Below are positions 44,231-53,844 of a stretch of DNA of 64,000 nucleotides, piece after piece. The first letter of the stretch is position 1. Each line of letters begins with the position of its first letter. Under the pieces are notes generated by a model. That model was not told where the DNA came from. It saw nothing but the letters and a program-made list of their open reading frames with translations, and made no database searches. The stretch lies in contig WVSN01000009.1 in NCBI GenBank assembly GCA_015689705.1, positions 62,001 through 126,000 on the forward strand, written 5' to 3'. This DNA is from Rhodobacterales bacterium HKCCE3408 (GTDB lineage: Bacteria > Pseudomonadota > Alphaproteobacteria > Rhodobacterales > Rhodobacteraceae). Position numbers and translations under genes: made by a program.

Positions 44231-44851
44231 GTGGCTAAGAAATCGAAGTCGAAGACTGGTGCCGCTTCCGGCGGATCATCGGAAGGCGTGCACCAAGAGA
44301 CGTATGGACCGTATCTCATCAAGGCGGGCAAACTCGGTAACGTGTTTCTTGCGCGCGCCTTCCCCGAAGCCGCATCACGCTCGCGCGGTCTGATCGCCGA
44401 GGCGCGGGGAGACTCTGCAGAGGCGGCGGTTGAGAAGCTGAAATCCCTGATCGAAACCCAAAAGGAAGAGCGCATCGCAAAGAGACGGCAGGACACCCGA
44501 ACGGGCACCGCCATTCCAAGCGAAGCGGAGTATGACGACGCACTCGATCAAATCAGTCTGAGCAGATCGCAAATCAGCATGTTGAAAGCACTGGCGACGT
44601 CTGCAGAGGACGGCCTCACTCCGCGCCAGCTCGCCAACGCGGCCGGATACGCATCCGCCAGCGCGGCAGAGCGGAATTTGAGGAAGGCATCGGACGGGCT
44701 TGCCCGATACCTCGACATCGACTCCAGCGCAGAGGGAACGGCCAGCTTGGTCTGCTTGCCGGCAAGCCCGGGCAACGTCGAAGCCGACACGAGTTTGGAC
44801 ACTTGGGTGATGCATCTCGAACTGAGGCAAGCTTTGGAAAACCGTTACTGA
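44231..44851 (+). CDS. Hypothetical protein with C-terminal helical DNA-binding-like domain
   Basis: A 206-residue protein begun by GTG at 44231 after an AGGA. The N-terminus MAKKSKSKTGAASGGSS is basic and disordered, and the middle is helical and charged (EAAVEKLKSLIETQKEERIAKRR). Residues 120-165 (QISMLKALATSAEDGLTPRQLANAAGYASASAAERN) resemble the short helical domain with TPRQLA-x-x-GY seen in some HNH and McrA-like proteins, though no nuclease motif is present. Base composition is lower in GC than its neighbours, which hints at transfer. Function unknown. Confidence 0.6.
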   Translation: MAKKSKSKTGAASGGSSEGVHQETYGPYLIKAGKLGNVFLARAFPEAASRSRGLIAEARGDSAEAAVEKLKSLIETQKEERIAKRRQDTRTGTAIPSEAEYDDALDQISLSRSQISMLKALATSAEDGLTPRQLANAAGYASASAAERNLRKASDGLARYLDIDSSAEGTASLVCLPASPGNVEADTSLDTWVMHLELRQALENRY

Positions 44852-45194
44852 GCCGACGCCGGTGCTACACCGTCAAGCTCGTTTGCGTTGAAGGATGCAG
44901 TCCGGCGAAAGTCCGTTCCGGGCCGTCGCCGACTTCTCGCCCCAGTGGCTCGTCCCGCGAAAGGCCACCTCGGGAAGCCTCTGAGCCCCGCACGTCGCCA
45001 TCGTTGCGTCGAACACATGAGGAAAAAGTTCGCGGCCTCCGAACGGCTCAAGATGACATCACATCTTTGATCATGCGCCGTCCGCAAAGCCAGCCTGGAG
45101 CCGGGGACTGGCCTCCGAAGGCGTACCGAAGGTCGGGTTTGCCTCTGGAAAAGATTGATTTATTCAGGATGAGGCAACCGGGGACTGACAACCT
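44852..45194. other. Intergenic region, no gene supported
   Basis: The 343 bases before the first orphan permease gene contain no frame with recognisable features. A binding-protein or ATPase gene expected before such permeases is absent. No long repeat or terminator was identified. Confidence 0.45.
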
Positions 45195-46090
<896 letters not shown>

Positions 46091-46094
<4 letters not shown>

Positions 46095-46879
46095 CGCGAC
46101 TTCTCAAGGTCGCGGGCTTCCTCGCGCTCGCCCTCTTCATCCTCCTGCCGCTGTCGCAGGCGGTGACGCTGAGCTTCGTGTCGACGGTGACCCGGGAGGA
46201 CGTTCCGCTCGGCAGCTTCACCTGGCTCAACTACGCCAACGTCTTCCGGACCGAGCGGCTGGCCGCGTCGCTGATCAATTCGACGATCTACGTCACGCTC
46301 AACGTCGCGCTCTGTATCGCCGTGGCGCTGCCAGCGGCCTACGCTTTTTCGCGTTTTCGGTTCCGCGGCGCGCACGCGGTCTTCTTCGCGCTGCTGGCGT
46401 TCCGGGTGACGCCGACGGTCGTCCTGTCACTGCCGGTGTTCCTCGTCTTCGCCCGGGTCGACCTGCTGAACACGCCGGTCGGGGTGGCGCTCGCGCACGC
46501 CGTATTCAATGTGCCGATCGCGATCTGGATCCTCGAGAGCTTCATCTCCGCCGTTCCACGCGCCTATGACGAGACGGCGTTCATGGACGGGCATTCGACC
46601 GGCAGCTTCATCCTGCGCAGGCTGGTGCCGGCCATCGCGCCCGGCATCGGGACGGCGGCGTTCTTCTGCTTCATGTTCTCCTGGGTCGAGGTCGTGCTGG
46701 CTCGGACCCTGACAATCACCGACGGCAAGCCGATCACCACGGCGATCCAGAGCCTCTTCGGCTTCTCGACCGATATCGGCCTCGTCATGGCGATGACGAC
46801 GCTGTCGCTGATCCCGGGGCTCGCGATGATCTGGCTCGTCCGGAACCACATCTCGCGCGGGTTCACCATAAGAGTCTGA
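46091..46879 (+). CDS. ABC transporter permease, GlpQ/MalG-like (orphan)
   Basis: A 262-residue CUT1 permease with six membrane segments. The EAA loop reads YDETAFMDGHSTGSFILRRLVPAIAPGI, and the C-terminus WLVRNHISRGFTIRV resembles glycerol permease GlpQ (VRNHIAKGF...). It pairs with the preceding permease. Without its own ATPase and binding protein nearby, the transporter must borrow partners from elsewhere or be a remnant of a larger operon. Confidence 0.85.
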
Positions 46880-47148
46880 CGACAAGAGCTGACTCACGCG
46901 CGGAGGGAAGGGTTACGCCGATCAGCAGTGCGAGCCCGAGCATCTGCTGCCTTGTTAGCATTGACGGCTACGGCAGCTCGTTATGCCTTTTTTCGTGTTG
47001 GATGGTTCGACGGTTTGCCGTCTGATGCCGCTGTCTGCGCGATCCTTCACGGACAAGTATGCCAGACGGCGCTCTTGCGACCGCATTCAGGCTTTTGCAG
47101 CGCAGAATGCTTCATTCGCTTGAACGGCAGGTTTGGCGCGTCTGCCGA

Positions 47149-48168
47149 CTAGGCGGACATCTCTTGTGCCCGCAGCTCGGAGAGAATTCCCGCAGCGATC
47201 TCGAAGGACCTCACTCTCGCGGCATGGTCGTGGATCATGCCGGTGAGGATGAGCTCGTCGGGCTTGTAGGTGGTCAACAGGGTCCGAAGCTGCTGCCGGA
47301 CCGTGGAAGGCGATCCGACAGCCGAACACGACAGGGCCGCGCCGACCTGGGCCGACAGCTCGCTGCTGATTTCGGTGTCGATATCGTGGGTAGGGTAGGG
47401 CAGTCTGCCCGCCTTGCCGCTGCGCAGGCGCGCGAAGGCCAGGACCTGCGAACTCCTCAGGTAAGCGGCCTCTTCGCCGTTTTCGGCAGCGCAGACGCCT
47501 GCGGCCATCATGAAGTAGGGCTTTGCCAGGTATTTCGACGGCCGGAACGTTTCGCGATAGGTCGCGATGGCGCTCTCCAGCATCGCCGGAGCGAAATGGG
47601 ACGCGAACGCGTATGGCAGTCCGAGGTACGCCGCAAGCTGCGCTCCGTAGAGGCTCGACCCGAGGATCCAGACCGGGACGTGCGTACTCGTGCCGGGTAT
47701 GGCCCGGACTCTCGTCTCTTCGTTGGCATCATCGAGAAACCCGAGCAGGTCGACGACATCCTGGGGGAAATTGTCCTCTTGCGCCATGTGCCTCCGCAGG
47801 GCGCGAGCCGTCGCCATGTCCGTTCCCGGCGCGCGACCGAGGCCCAGGTCTATGCGGCCCGGATAGAGCGTTTCGAGCGTTCCAAACTGCTCCGCGATCA
47901 CCAGTGGAGAGTGGTTGGGAAGCATGATGCCTCCCGCGCCGACCCGGATGGATTTGGTGGCACCGGCGACGTGGCCGATGACGACCGCCGTGGCCGCGCT
48001 GGCGATCCCGGGCATGTTGTGGTGTTCCGCCAGCCAGTATCGGTGGTAGCCGAGGCGCTCCGCAGCACGCGCGAGATCCACCGTATTCGCCAGGGCATCG
48101 GCCGCGGTCTGGCCCTCGGCGATGGGCGCGAGGTCCAGGAGCGAGAAGTGGTGTAACGATCGTTCCAT
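47149..48168 (-). CDS. LLM class flavin-dependent monooxygenase
   Basis: A 339-residue bacterial-luciferase-like protein of the YhbW type: [79 protein letters not shown]. These are the FMNH2-binding barrel motifs of LLM monooxygenases. The substrate is unknown and no flavin reductase lies nearby. Monocistronic, divergent from the tRNA-Gly gene. Confidence 0.9.
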   Translation of the reverse strand: MERSLHHFSLLDLAPIAEGQTAADALANTVDLARAAERLGYHRYWLAEHHNMPGIASAATAVVIGHVAGATKSIRVGAGGIMLPNHSPLVIAEQFGTLETLYPGRIDLGLGRAPGTDMATARALRRHMAQEDNFPQDVVDLLGFLDDANEETRVRAIPGTSTHVPVWILGSSLYGAQLAAYLGLPYAFASHFAPAMLESAIATYRETFRPSKYLAKPYFMMAAGVCAAENGEEAAYLRSSQVLAFARLRSGKAGRLPYPTHDIDTEISSELSAQVGAALSCSAVGSPSTVRQQLRTLLTTYKPDELILTGMIHDHAARVRSFEIAAGILSELRAQEMSA

Positions 48169-48284
48169 TGCACCAAGCTAGTCATCGCGTCTTCCGCGGC
48201 CAAGTGGCGAAGCGGAGCTGAGGTTTCACCCGTGGTTTAGGGTGCTGAGAAGAGCGGGGCGACGCGTGTCAAACAAGGTCTTGC

Positions 48285-48311
48285 TTGACCCTGAAACACC
48301 CATCACATAAC
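48285..48311 (+). promoter_or_regulatory. Predicted promoter of tRNA-Gly
   Basis: TTGACC at 48285-48290 and CATAAC at 48306-48311, 15 bases apart, resemble sigma-70 -35 and -10 boxes and end 14 bases before the tRNA, leaving room for a transcription start a few bases upstream of it. Confidence 0.5.
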
Positions 48312-48325
48312 CACCATCGTATCGG

Positions 48326-48399
48326 GCGGGTATGGTGAAATGGTATCACACGAGCCTTCCAAGCTCTTGGTGCGGGTTCGATTCCCGCTACCCGCTCCA
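48326..48399 (+). tRNA. tRNA-Gly (anticodon TCC)
   Basis: The 74-base gene includes an encoded CCA. The acceptor stem GCGGGTA pairs perfectly with TACCCGC before the discriminator T, the T arm GCGGG-TTCGATT-CCCGC is perfect, and the anticodon loop CTTCCAA gives TCC, which reads GGA (and probably GGG) glycine codons. The last base pair at the outer end of the anticodon stem is C-T, a minor flaw. Confidence 0.95.
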
Positions 48400-48492
48400 G
48401 ATAACTCTCTCCAAAAAAATCGCCGGCAAACGAAATGGCATGTTTTCGGTAGGTATCTGATTTCATTTCAAAATAATGAATTCTAACTGAAA
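48400..48492. other. AT-rich spacer between tRNA-Gly and tRNA fragment
   Basis: This ~93-base stretch (for example ATAACTCTCTCC and CAAAATAATGAATTC) is visibly far richer in AT than the surrounding chromosome. It contains no gene. Such a strip between a tRNA and a repeated tRNA 3' end fits the scar of an integrated element. Confidence 0.5.
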
Positions 48493-48537
48493 CCTTCCAG
48501 TCGGGTTGCGTCGGTTCGATTCCCGCCGCCCGCTCCA
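48493..48537 (+). pseudogene. tRNA-Gly 3'-half fragment (possible att-site remnant)
   Basis: CCTTCCAG at 48493-48500, then GGTTCGATTCCCGC at 48513-48526 (identical to 48375-48388 of the intact tRNA) and CGCCCGCTCCA at 48527-48537 copy the anticodon-loop-to-CCA half of a tRNA-Gly. The 5' half is absent and the T-stem 5' strand no longer pairs. It is 138 bases downstream of the intact gene. Confidence 0.7.
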
Positions 48538-48644
48538 ATCGCCCGCCCCTTTCCCATCTGCGACGTCAGGCGTCAGCCCTGGGTGCTTGCCTGCCCGTCC
48601 GGCGCCGCCTAAACCCGAAACTCGGAAACGGAGGGAGCGAACGG

Positions 48645-50459
48645 ATGGCGGCCAGCGACAGGGCCAGCGCGCCAGCCCCGCAGGGAGCGACGGAAGACCG
48701 GGCGGCGTCGCGCCGGATCGGATCGCTGCGCGCGCTCCTCCCGTTCATGGCTCCCTATCGCGGTATCCTCGGCGCAGCGCTGGCGGCGCTGGTGCTGACG
48801 GCGCTCGTGTCGCTGACCCTGCCAATCGCGGTCCGGCGTGTCGTCGACGGGTTCGAAACCGAGACGACCGCGCTTCTCGACAAGTATTTCCTCGCTGCGC
48901 TCGGCATCGCCGGACTTCTCGCGCTTGGCACCGGGCTCCGCTACTACCTCGTCACCCGTCTGGGCGAGCGCGTGATCGCGGATATCCGCATGGCGGTCTT
49001 CAACCGCATGATCGGGATGAGCCCGGCGTTCTACGAGCGCGTGATGACGGGCGAGGTACTGAGCCGGATCACCACTGACACGACGCTTTTGCTGTCAGTG
49101 ATTTCATCTTCTGTCTCGGTCGCGCTGCGGAACCTTCTGATCCTTCTGGGCGGGCTCGTCCTGATGATGGTCAGCTCGCCGAAGCTGACCGGCCTCGTCC
49201 TGCTCGTCGTGCCTGCGATCATCGTTCCGATCGTGCTTCTGGGCCGGCGGCTCCGGACGCTCAGCCGGGAAAACCAGGACTGGATCGCCGAAAGCTCTGG
49301 CAACGCATCCGAGGCCCTGCTGGCAGTGCAGACCGTGCAGGCCTTCACGCATGAGCGCCCGTCGGCCGCGGCGTTCGACCGCGTGACGGAGCGGAGCTTC
49401 GACAGCGCCCGGCGCCGGATCGCGACCCGCGCGGTCATGACCGTGATCGTCATTGCGCTGGTCTTCGCGGGGGTCGTCGGCGTCCTCTGGGTGGGTGCGC
49501 GCGATGTGCGGGCCGAGGCGATGTCGGTGGGTGAGCTGATCCAGTTCCTGATCTACGCGATCATGGTCGCGGGTTCCGTCGGCGCGCTGAGCGAGATCTG
49601 GGGCGAATTGCAGCGCGCGGCCGGCGCGACGGAGCGTCTCGTCGATCTGCTTGAGACCGACGACAGCGTTGCCGACCCCGAGGCCGGCGCGACGCTGCCC
49701 GAGGGCGGGCGCGGCCCCATCGTCTTCGAGGACGTTCGCTTCCACTACCCGACGCGGCCCGAAACGGCCGCGCTCGACGGTATCGACCTGACTGTCCGGC
49801 CGGGGGAGACCGTGGCGCTTGTCGGTCCCTCGGGTGCCGGCAAGACGACCGTCTTCCAGCTACTCCTGCGGTTCTATGACCCCGAGTCCGGGCGCATCAC
49901 GCTCGACGGTGTCGACCTGCGCGACATGCGGCGCGAGACCTTCCGTGCAGCCATCGCGCTCGTCCCGCAGGACCCGGTCATTTTCGCCGCCACGGCGCGC
50001 GAGAACATTCGCTTCGGCCGCCCCGGCGCCAGCGATGCCGAGGTCGAGGCGGCCGCGCGCGCCGCGGCGGCGCATGACTTTCTCGTCGACCTTCCGCAGG
50101 GCTACGACACCTTCGTGGGCGAACGCGGGCTGATGCTGTCGGGCGGTCAAAAACAGCGCGTCGCCATTGCCCGCGCGATTCTGCGCGACGCGCCGATCCT
50201 GCTTCTGGATGAGGCGACCAGCGCGCTCGATGCCGAAAGCGAGCGCGCGGTGCAGCAGGCGGTCCGCGAGCTGTCGCAGGATCGCACGACGCTGATCGTG
50301 GCGCATCGGCTTGCCACGGTGAAGCAGGCCGACCGGATTCTTGTCTTCGACCGGGGCCGGATCGTCGCGGAAGGCACCCATGACAGCCTTGTTGCCGAAG
50401 GCGGACTGTATGCCCGGCTGGCGCGGCTGCAATTCACCGAAGGGCTCGCCGCCGAGTGA
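48645..50459 (+). CDS. ABC exporter, fused membrane and ATPase domains (MsbA-like)
   Basis: A 604-residue type-IV ABC exporter half-transporter. Residues 30-325 hold six membrane segments and residues 355-600 the ATPase with Walker A GPSGAGKTT, signature LSGGQKQRVAIARAIL, Walker B ILLLDEATSALD and H-loop IVAHRLAT. It would form a homodimer exporting a lipid, peptide or drug; substrate cannot be assigned. It is preceded by the tRNA region and followed by an unrelated small gene. Confidence 0.9.
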   Translation: MAASDRASAPAPQGATEDRAASRRIGSLRALLPFMAPYRGILGAALAALVLTALVSLTLPIAVRRVVDGFETETTALLDKYFLAALGIAGLLALGTGLRYYLVTRLGERVIADIRMAVFNRMIGMSPAFYERVMTGEVLSRITTDTTLLLSVISSSVSVALRNLLILLGGLVLMMVSSPKLTGLVLLVVPAIIVPIVLLGRRLRTLSRENQDWIAESSGNASEALLAVQTVQAFTHERPSAAAFDRVTERSFDSARRRIATRAVMTVIVIALVFAGVVGVLWVGARDVRAEAMSVGELIQFLIYAIMVAGSVGALSEIWGELQRAAGATERLVDLLETDDSVADPEAGATLPEGGRGPIVFEDVRFHYPTRPETAALDGIDLTVRPGETVALVGPSGAGKTTVFQLLLRFYDPESGRITLDGVDLRDMRRETFRAAIALVPQDPVIFAATARENIRFGRPGASDAEVEAAARAAAAHDFLVDLPQGYDTFVGERGLMLSGGQKQRVAIARAILRDAPILLLDEATSALDAESERAVQQAVRELSQDRTTLIVAHRLATVKQADRILVFDRGRIVAEGTHDSLVAEGGLYARLARLQFTEGLAAE

Positions 50460-50572
50460 CGATCCGTCAACAAAGCGTTGCGGGATTATCAGGAATTGTC
50501 GAAAAGACTGCCCCATTTTCGCCCCAATTCGTTCGTAGCTTAGGGCTTGTAACGATTTACTGGAGCGTAACG

Positions 50573-50815
50573 ATGACCGAAGTTTACTTCGCACCCAAGG
50601 GGCAGATTCTAGCCGAGAACGCCCGCAGTCTCCGTACACTCCGTGCCTTCCGCCGCGCCCGTGTCGCGCGGATCGAGCATGTCGAGCCGGAAGCGACCGA
50701 CAACATCTTCGCGCCTCTGGGCACCCGGATGAAGGGCCTGTTCGAAGTCGAGCCGGAGAACATCTTCGTCGATGCCGCTGCCCTGGTCCTAACGCCGGCA
50801 CAGCGCGCCGCCTGA
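50573..50815 (+). CDS. Small conserved-looking protein, 80 residues
   Basis: Starts MTEVYFAPKGQILAENARSLRTLRAFRRARVARIEHVEP and ends with LVLTPAQRAA. No known domain; the basic LRTLRAFRRARVARI helix is striking. A TGGAG ribosome-binding site lies eight bases before the ATG, and a strong terminator follows the stop, so it is an independent transcription unit. It looks like one of the small proteins typical of Rhodobacterales, but function is unknown. Confidence 0.75.
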   Translation: MTEVYFAPKGQILAENARSLRTLRAFRRARVARIEHVEPEATDNIFAPLGTRMKGLFEVEPENIFVDAAALVLTPAQRAA

Positions 50816-50840
50816 TCCAGGCCGGACGAGATCTAACCGA

Positions 50841-50868
50841 CGCCCCGCCTGCGCGGGGCGTTTTCGTT
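50841..50868 (+). terminator. Rho-independent terminator
   Basis: Perfect 8-base stem CGCCCCGC (50841-50848) and GCGGGGCG (50853-50860) with a four-base loop, followed by TTTTCGTTT. It ends the 80-residue protein gene. Confidence 0.85.
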
Positions 50869-51051
50869 TGTCCCCGCGCGGGCGAATTTCCATTGGCGCC
50901 AGTCCCTTGGCGGCCGGCACTGCAGTGAAACGCCGCCAGCGTCTGCCGGTATACAATGGAACACATTGATTTCGCGACATTTTTTCTTGCTGCTGTCGCT
51001 TTCGTTCTGTAAACGGTCGCTCATCGGTTCCGAGCGATGAGGGAGCAGCAC

Positions 51052-51240
51052 GTGCCGCGCTACAACACGCATTTCCATCTGAGCATCGAGGACATGGACC
51101 TGATCGAGACCGCGCTCCGGCAGGCCTCGACCGAGGCACAGGGCGCCGTCGATCCGCGCGCGGCGCATGATCTTCTTGGCCGCCTCCACAATCAGAAGAT
51201 TTTCTACCGGCCCGAGGACGGCGTCTACATCTCGGGCTGA
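51052..51240 (+). CDS. Small conserved-looking protein, 62 residues
   Basis: A GTG at 51052, six bases after GAGGGAG (51039-51045), gives MPRYNTHFHLSIEDMDLIETALRQ and ends DGVYISG. An ATG at 51037 in the same frame would add five residues but overlaps the ribosome-binding site. The helix-rich protein has a RAAHDLLGRLHNQKIFYRPE segment and no known domain. It lies just upstream of the acyl-CoA synthetase gene. Confidence 0.7.
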   Translation: MPRYNTHFHLSIEDMDLIETALRQASTEAQGAVDPRAAHDLLGRLHNQKIFYRPEDGVYISG

Positions 51241-51363
51241 TCCCGCCGGATCGCACCGCCTCTCGTATCGCTGCGTCACGCTTGCGCCACTGGCGTCGAA
51301 ACCCCATTCTCCCGGGCAATCCGGACGGGAGACCGGGGTAATGCCAGCGAGAGGGAGGAGCCG

Positions 51364-53271
51364 ATGGCGAGATTCGCCAATCTCGAAGACATAAAGGCCA
51401 TCGAGGCGGAAAATCCCTGGCCCGAGTGTCAGCCGGCGGTCACTGTCTACGGACTGCTCTCGGACACGCGGGACAAGTTTCCCCGGCACAACGCGGTCTC
51501 CTACCAGCTGTTCTCGGGCCCGACCGACCCGGCCGAGACCCTGACCTGGTCCGAGCTCCATGCCCGCGTCACGCGGGCGGCGAACCTGTTCCGGTCGCTT
51601 GGCGTCGGCCCACAGGACACCGTCGCCTATGTCCTGCCGAATGCGAACGAAACTGTCGTCACGCTTCTGGGCGGAATGGTGGCCGGCATCGCCGCGCCGG
51701 TGAACCCGCTTCTGGAGCCCGAGCAGATCGCCGGCATCCTGCGCGAAACCCGCGCAAAGGTCGTCGTGACCCTGCGCGCCTTCCCAAAGACCGAGGTGGC
51801 GCAGAAGGTGGCCGCGGCGGTCAAGCTCGCACCCAATGTCGAGACAGTGCTCGAGGTCGATCTGCATCGCTACCTGACCGGCGTGAAGAAGCTGATCGTG
51901 CCGTTGATCCGGCCCAAGAACCCGGTCAGCCACCATGCGAAGGTACTGGATTTCAACGCGGAACTGGCAAGGCAGCCGGCCGACCGTCTGACCTTCGAGG
52001 ACGTCCAGCAGGACCGCGTCGCCGCCTATTTTCACACCGGCGGCACGACCGGCATGCCCAAGGTCGCGCAGCACAAGTATTCCGGCATGATCTACAACGG
52101 CTGGATCGGGCACACGCTGCTGTTCTCCGAGAACGACAACGTGATGTGTCCGCTGCCGCTGTTCCATGTCTTCGCCTGCCACGTGATCCTGATGGCGATG
52201 GTCGCCTCGGGCGGGCATGTCGTGTTCCCGACGCCGCAGGGCTACCGGGGCGAGGGCGTGTTCGACAATTTCTGGAAACTGGTCGATCGCTGGAAAATCA
52301 CCTTCATCATCACGGTTCCGACCGCGATCTCGGCGATGATGCAGCGCCCGGTGAATGCCGATATCTCGACGGTCAAGACCGCCTTCTCGGGCTCCTCGCC
52401 GCTTCCGGTCGAGCTGTTCCGGCGGTTCGAGAAGGCCACCGGTGTGACGCTGGTCGAGGGCTACGGTCTGACCGAGGCGACCTGCCTCGTCTCCTGCAAC
52501 CCGGTGCAGGGCGAGAAGAAGATCGGGTCGGTCGGCGTGCCGTTTCCGCACACGCAGGTCCGGATCCTGCGCAAGCGCGACGGCAGTTTCGAGGAATGCG
52601 GCGTCGATGAGGTCGGCGAGATCTGCATCGACAATCCCGGTGTCTTCGAAGGCTCGACCTATACCGAGAGCGACAAGAATATCGACCTGTTCCATGACGA
52701 CATCTTCCTGCGCACTGGTGACCTCGGGCGGATCGACGCGGACGGGTATCTCTGGATCACGGGCCGGGCGAAGGATCTCATCATCCGCGGCGGGCACAAT
52801 ATCGATCCGGCCGAGATCGAGGAGGCCCTGGCCGGCCACGACGCCGTGGCCTTCGCCGGCGCGATCGGCCAGCCCGACGCCTTCGCCGGCGAACTGCCCT
52901 GCGTCTATGTCGAGCTTGTCGACGGCGCGACCGTGACCGAAGCGGAGCTCATGGACTACTGCCGGACGCATATCCACGAGCGCGCGGCGATCCCGAAATA
53001 CCTCGAAATCCTCGACGAGCTGCCGAAGACGGCGGTTGGAAAGGTATTCAAGCCCGACCTGAGAAAGCGCGCGATCACAAGGGTTTACGATGCGGCGTTG
53101 AAGGAAGCCGGGCTGGCGGTACGGGTGGCGGAGGTCCGCGAGGACAAGAAGCTCGGCCTGGTCGCGCATCTGATCCGCACGGGTGAGGTCGACGAGGCCG
53201 CGGTCGCACGCGTCCTGGGCGAGTTCACGCGCCCCTGGACCTGGGCAGAGCGGGAAGCCGTCGCCGCCTGA
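51364..53271 (+). CDS. Acyl-CoA synthetase (AMP-forming)
   Basis: A 635-residue ANL-family ligase. Motifs: ATP loop YFHTGGTTGMPKVAQH near residue 222, CPLPLFHVFACH, VEGYGLTEATCLVS, FLRTGDLGRIDADGYLWITGRAKDLIIRGGHNIDP and PKTAVGKVFKPDLR with the catalytic lysine. The N-terminal ~30 residues and long C-terminal tail make it larger than plain acetyl- or fatty-acyl ligases. It activates a carboxylic acid to its CoA thioester; chain length is not predictable. GAGGGAGGAG precedes the ATG. Confidence 0.9.
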   Translation: MARFANLEDIKAIEAENPWPECQPAVTVYGLLSDTRDKFPRHNAVSYQLFSGPTDPAETLTWSELHARVTRAANLFRSLGVGPQDTVAYVLPNANETVVTLLGGMVAGIAAPVNPLLEPEQIAGILRETRAKVVVTLRAFPKTEVAQKVAAAVKLAPNVETVLEVDLHRYLTGVKKLIVPLIRPKNPVSHHAKVLDFNAELARQPADRLTFEDVQQDRVAAYFHTGGTTGMPKVAQHKYSGMIYNGWIGHTLLFSENDNVMCPLPLFHVFACHVILMAMVASGGHVVFPTPQGYRGEGVFDNFWKLVDRWKITFIITVPTAISAMMQRPVNADISTVKTAFSGSSPLPVELFRRFEKATGVTLVEGYGLTEATCLVSCNPVQGEKKIGSVGVPFPHTQVRILRKRDGSFEECGVDEVGEICIDNPGVFEGSTYTESDKNIDLFHDDIFLRTGDLGRIDADGYLWITGRAKDLIIRGGHNIDPAEIEEALAGHDAVAFAGAIGQPDAFAGELPCVYVELVDGATVTEAELMDYCRTHIHERAAIPKYLEILDELPKTAVGKVFKPDLRKRAITRVYDAALKEAGLAVRVAEVREDKKLGLVAHLIRTGEVDEAAVARVLGEFTRPWTWAEREAVAA

Positions 53272-53296
53272 CGCGAATTCGGACGCGACCCCATCG

Positions 53297-53323
53297 CGGC
53301 CCCGCGCCAGCGTCGCGGGGCCG
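53297..53323 (+). terminator. GC-rich hairpin after acyl-CoA synthetase gene
   Basis: A perfect 10-base stem CGGCCCCGCG (53297-53306) and CGCGGGGCCG (53314-53323) with a seven-base loop, 26 bases after the stop. No T run follows, so termination would depend on the stem or Rho. Confidence 0.55.
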
Positions 53324-53406
53324 TCCTGCGACCGGCCCTGCGACCCCGGGCCGCGCCGTCCAGGCATGTCGGGCGGACTATCCTTCCGGAGAAGGAGCCT
53401 CAGCCC

Positions 53407-53844
53407 ATGCCCCGCGTCTTCTCCCGCGATATCCCGCCGGCTCTCGATGGCCTCGGCCCGGTTGCCGTTATGGATGCGACCTGCGCCATCTGCAGCTTCG
53501 GGGCCCGGATGATCCACCGGCTCGACCGGACCGGTGCAGTCCGCATCCTGCCGGTCCAGACCGATCTTGGGGCCGAAGTCCTGCGCTTCTACGGCCTGAC
53601 CCCTTACGATCCGGAGACGTGGCTGTTCATCGACGGCGCAGTCTGGCGCGATTTCGATGCCATGATCGTCGCGGGCGCGAAGATGGGCGGGCTTGGCTAC
53701 CTTCTCACGCCCCTGCGCCTGTTGCCCGCCTTCATACGCGACTGGCTCTACCGCCGCCTCGCGCGGAACCGCTACGCGCTGTTCGGGCGGGCCGATCTCT
53801 GCGCCATCCCCGATCCGGGGCTCCGGGCGCGGCTTCTGCCGTGA
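53407..53844 (+). CDS. DCC family thiol-disulfide oxidoreductase-like protein (DUF393)
   Basis: A 145-residue DUF393 protein. The DxxCxxC motif is DATCAICSFGARMIHRLD near residue 23, and the later FIDGAVWRDFDAM and LLPAFIRDWLYRRLARNRYALFGR blocks complete the family. It is thioredoxin-like in fold, with unknown partner. It overlaps the DUF4166 gene by GTGA, so the two act together. Confidence 0.9.
   Translation: MPRVFSRDIPPALDGLGPVAVMDATCAICSFGARMIHRLDRTGAVRILPVQTDLGAEVLRFYGLTPYDPETWLFIDGAVWRDFDAMIVAGAKMGGLGYLLTPLRLLPAFIRDWLYRRLARNRYALFGRADLCAIPDPGLRARLLP

Noticed and set aside
48269-48538. 89-codon minus-strand frame across the tRNA-Gly
   Set aside because: This is the well-known spurious protein made by reading tRNA-Gly antisense (AGIEP-type sequence).
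50833-53517. 894-codon minus-strand frame
   Set aside because: Antisense to the acyl-CoA synthetase, with no recognisable domain.
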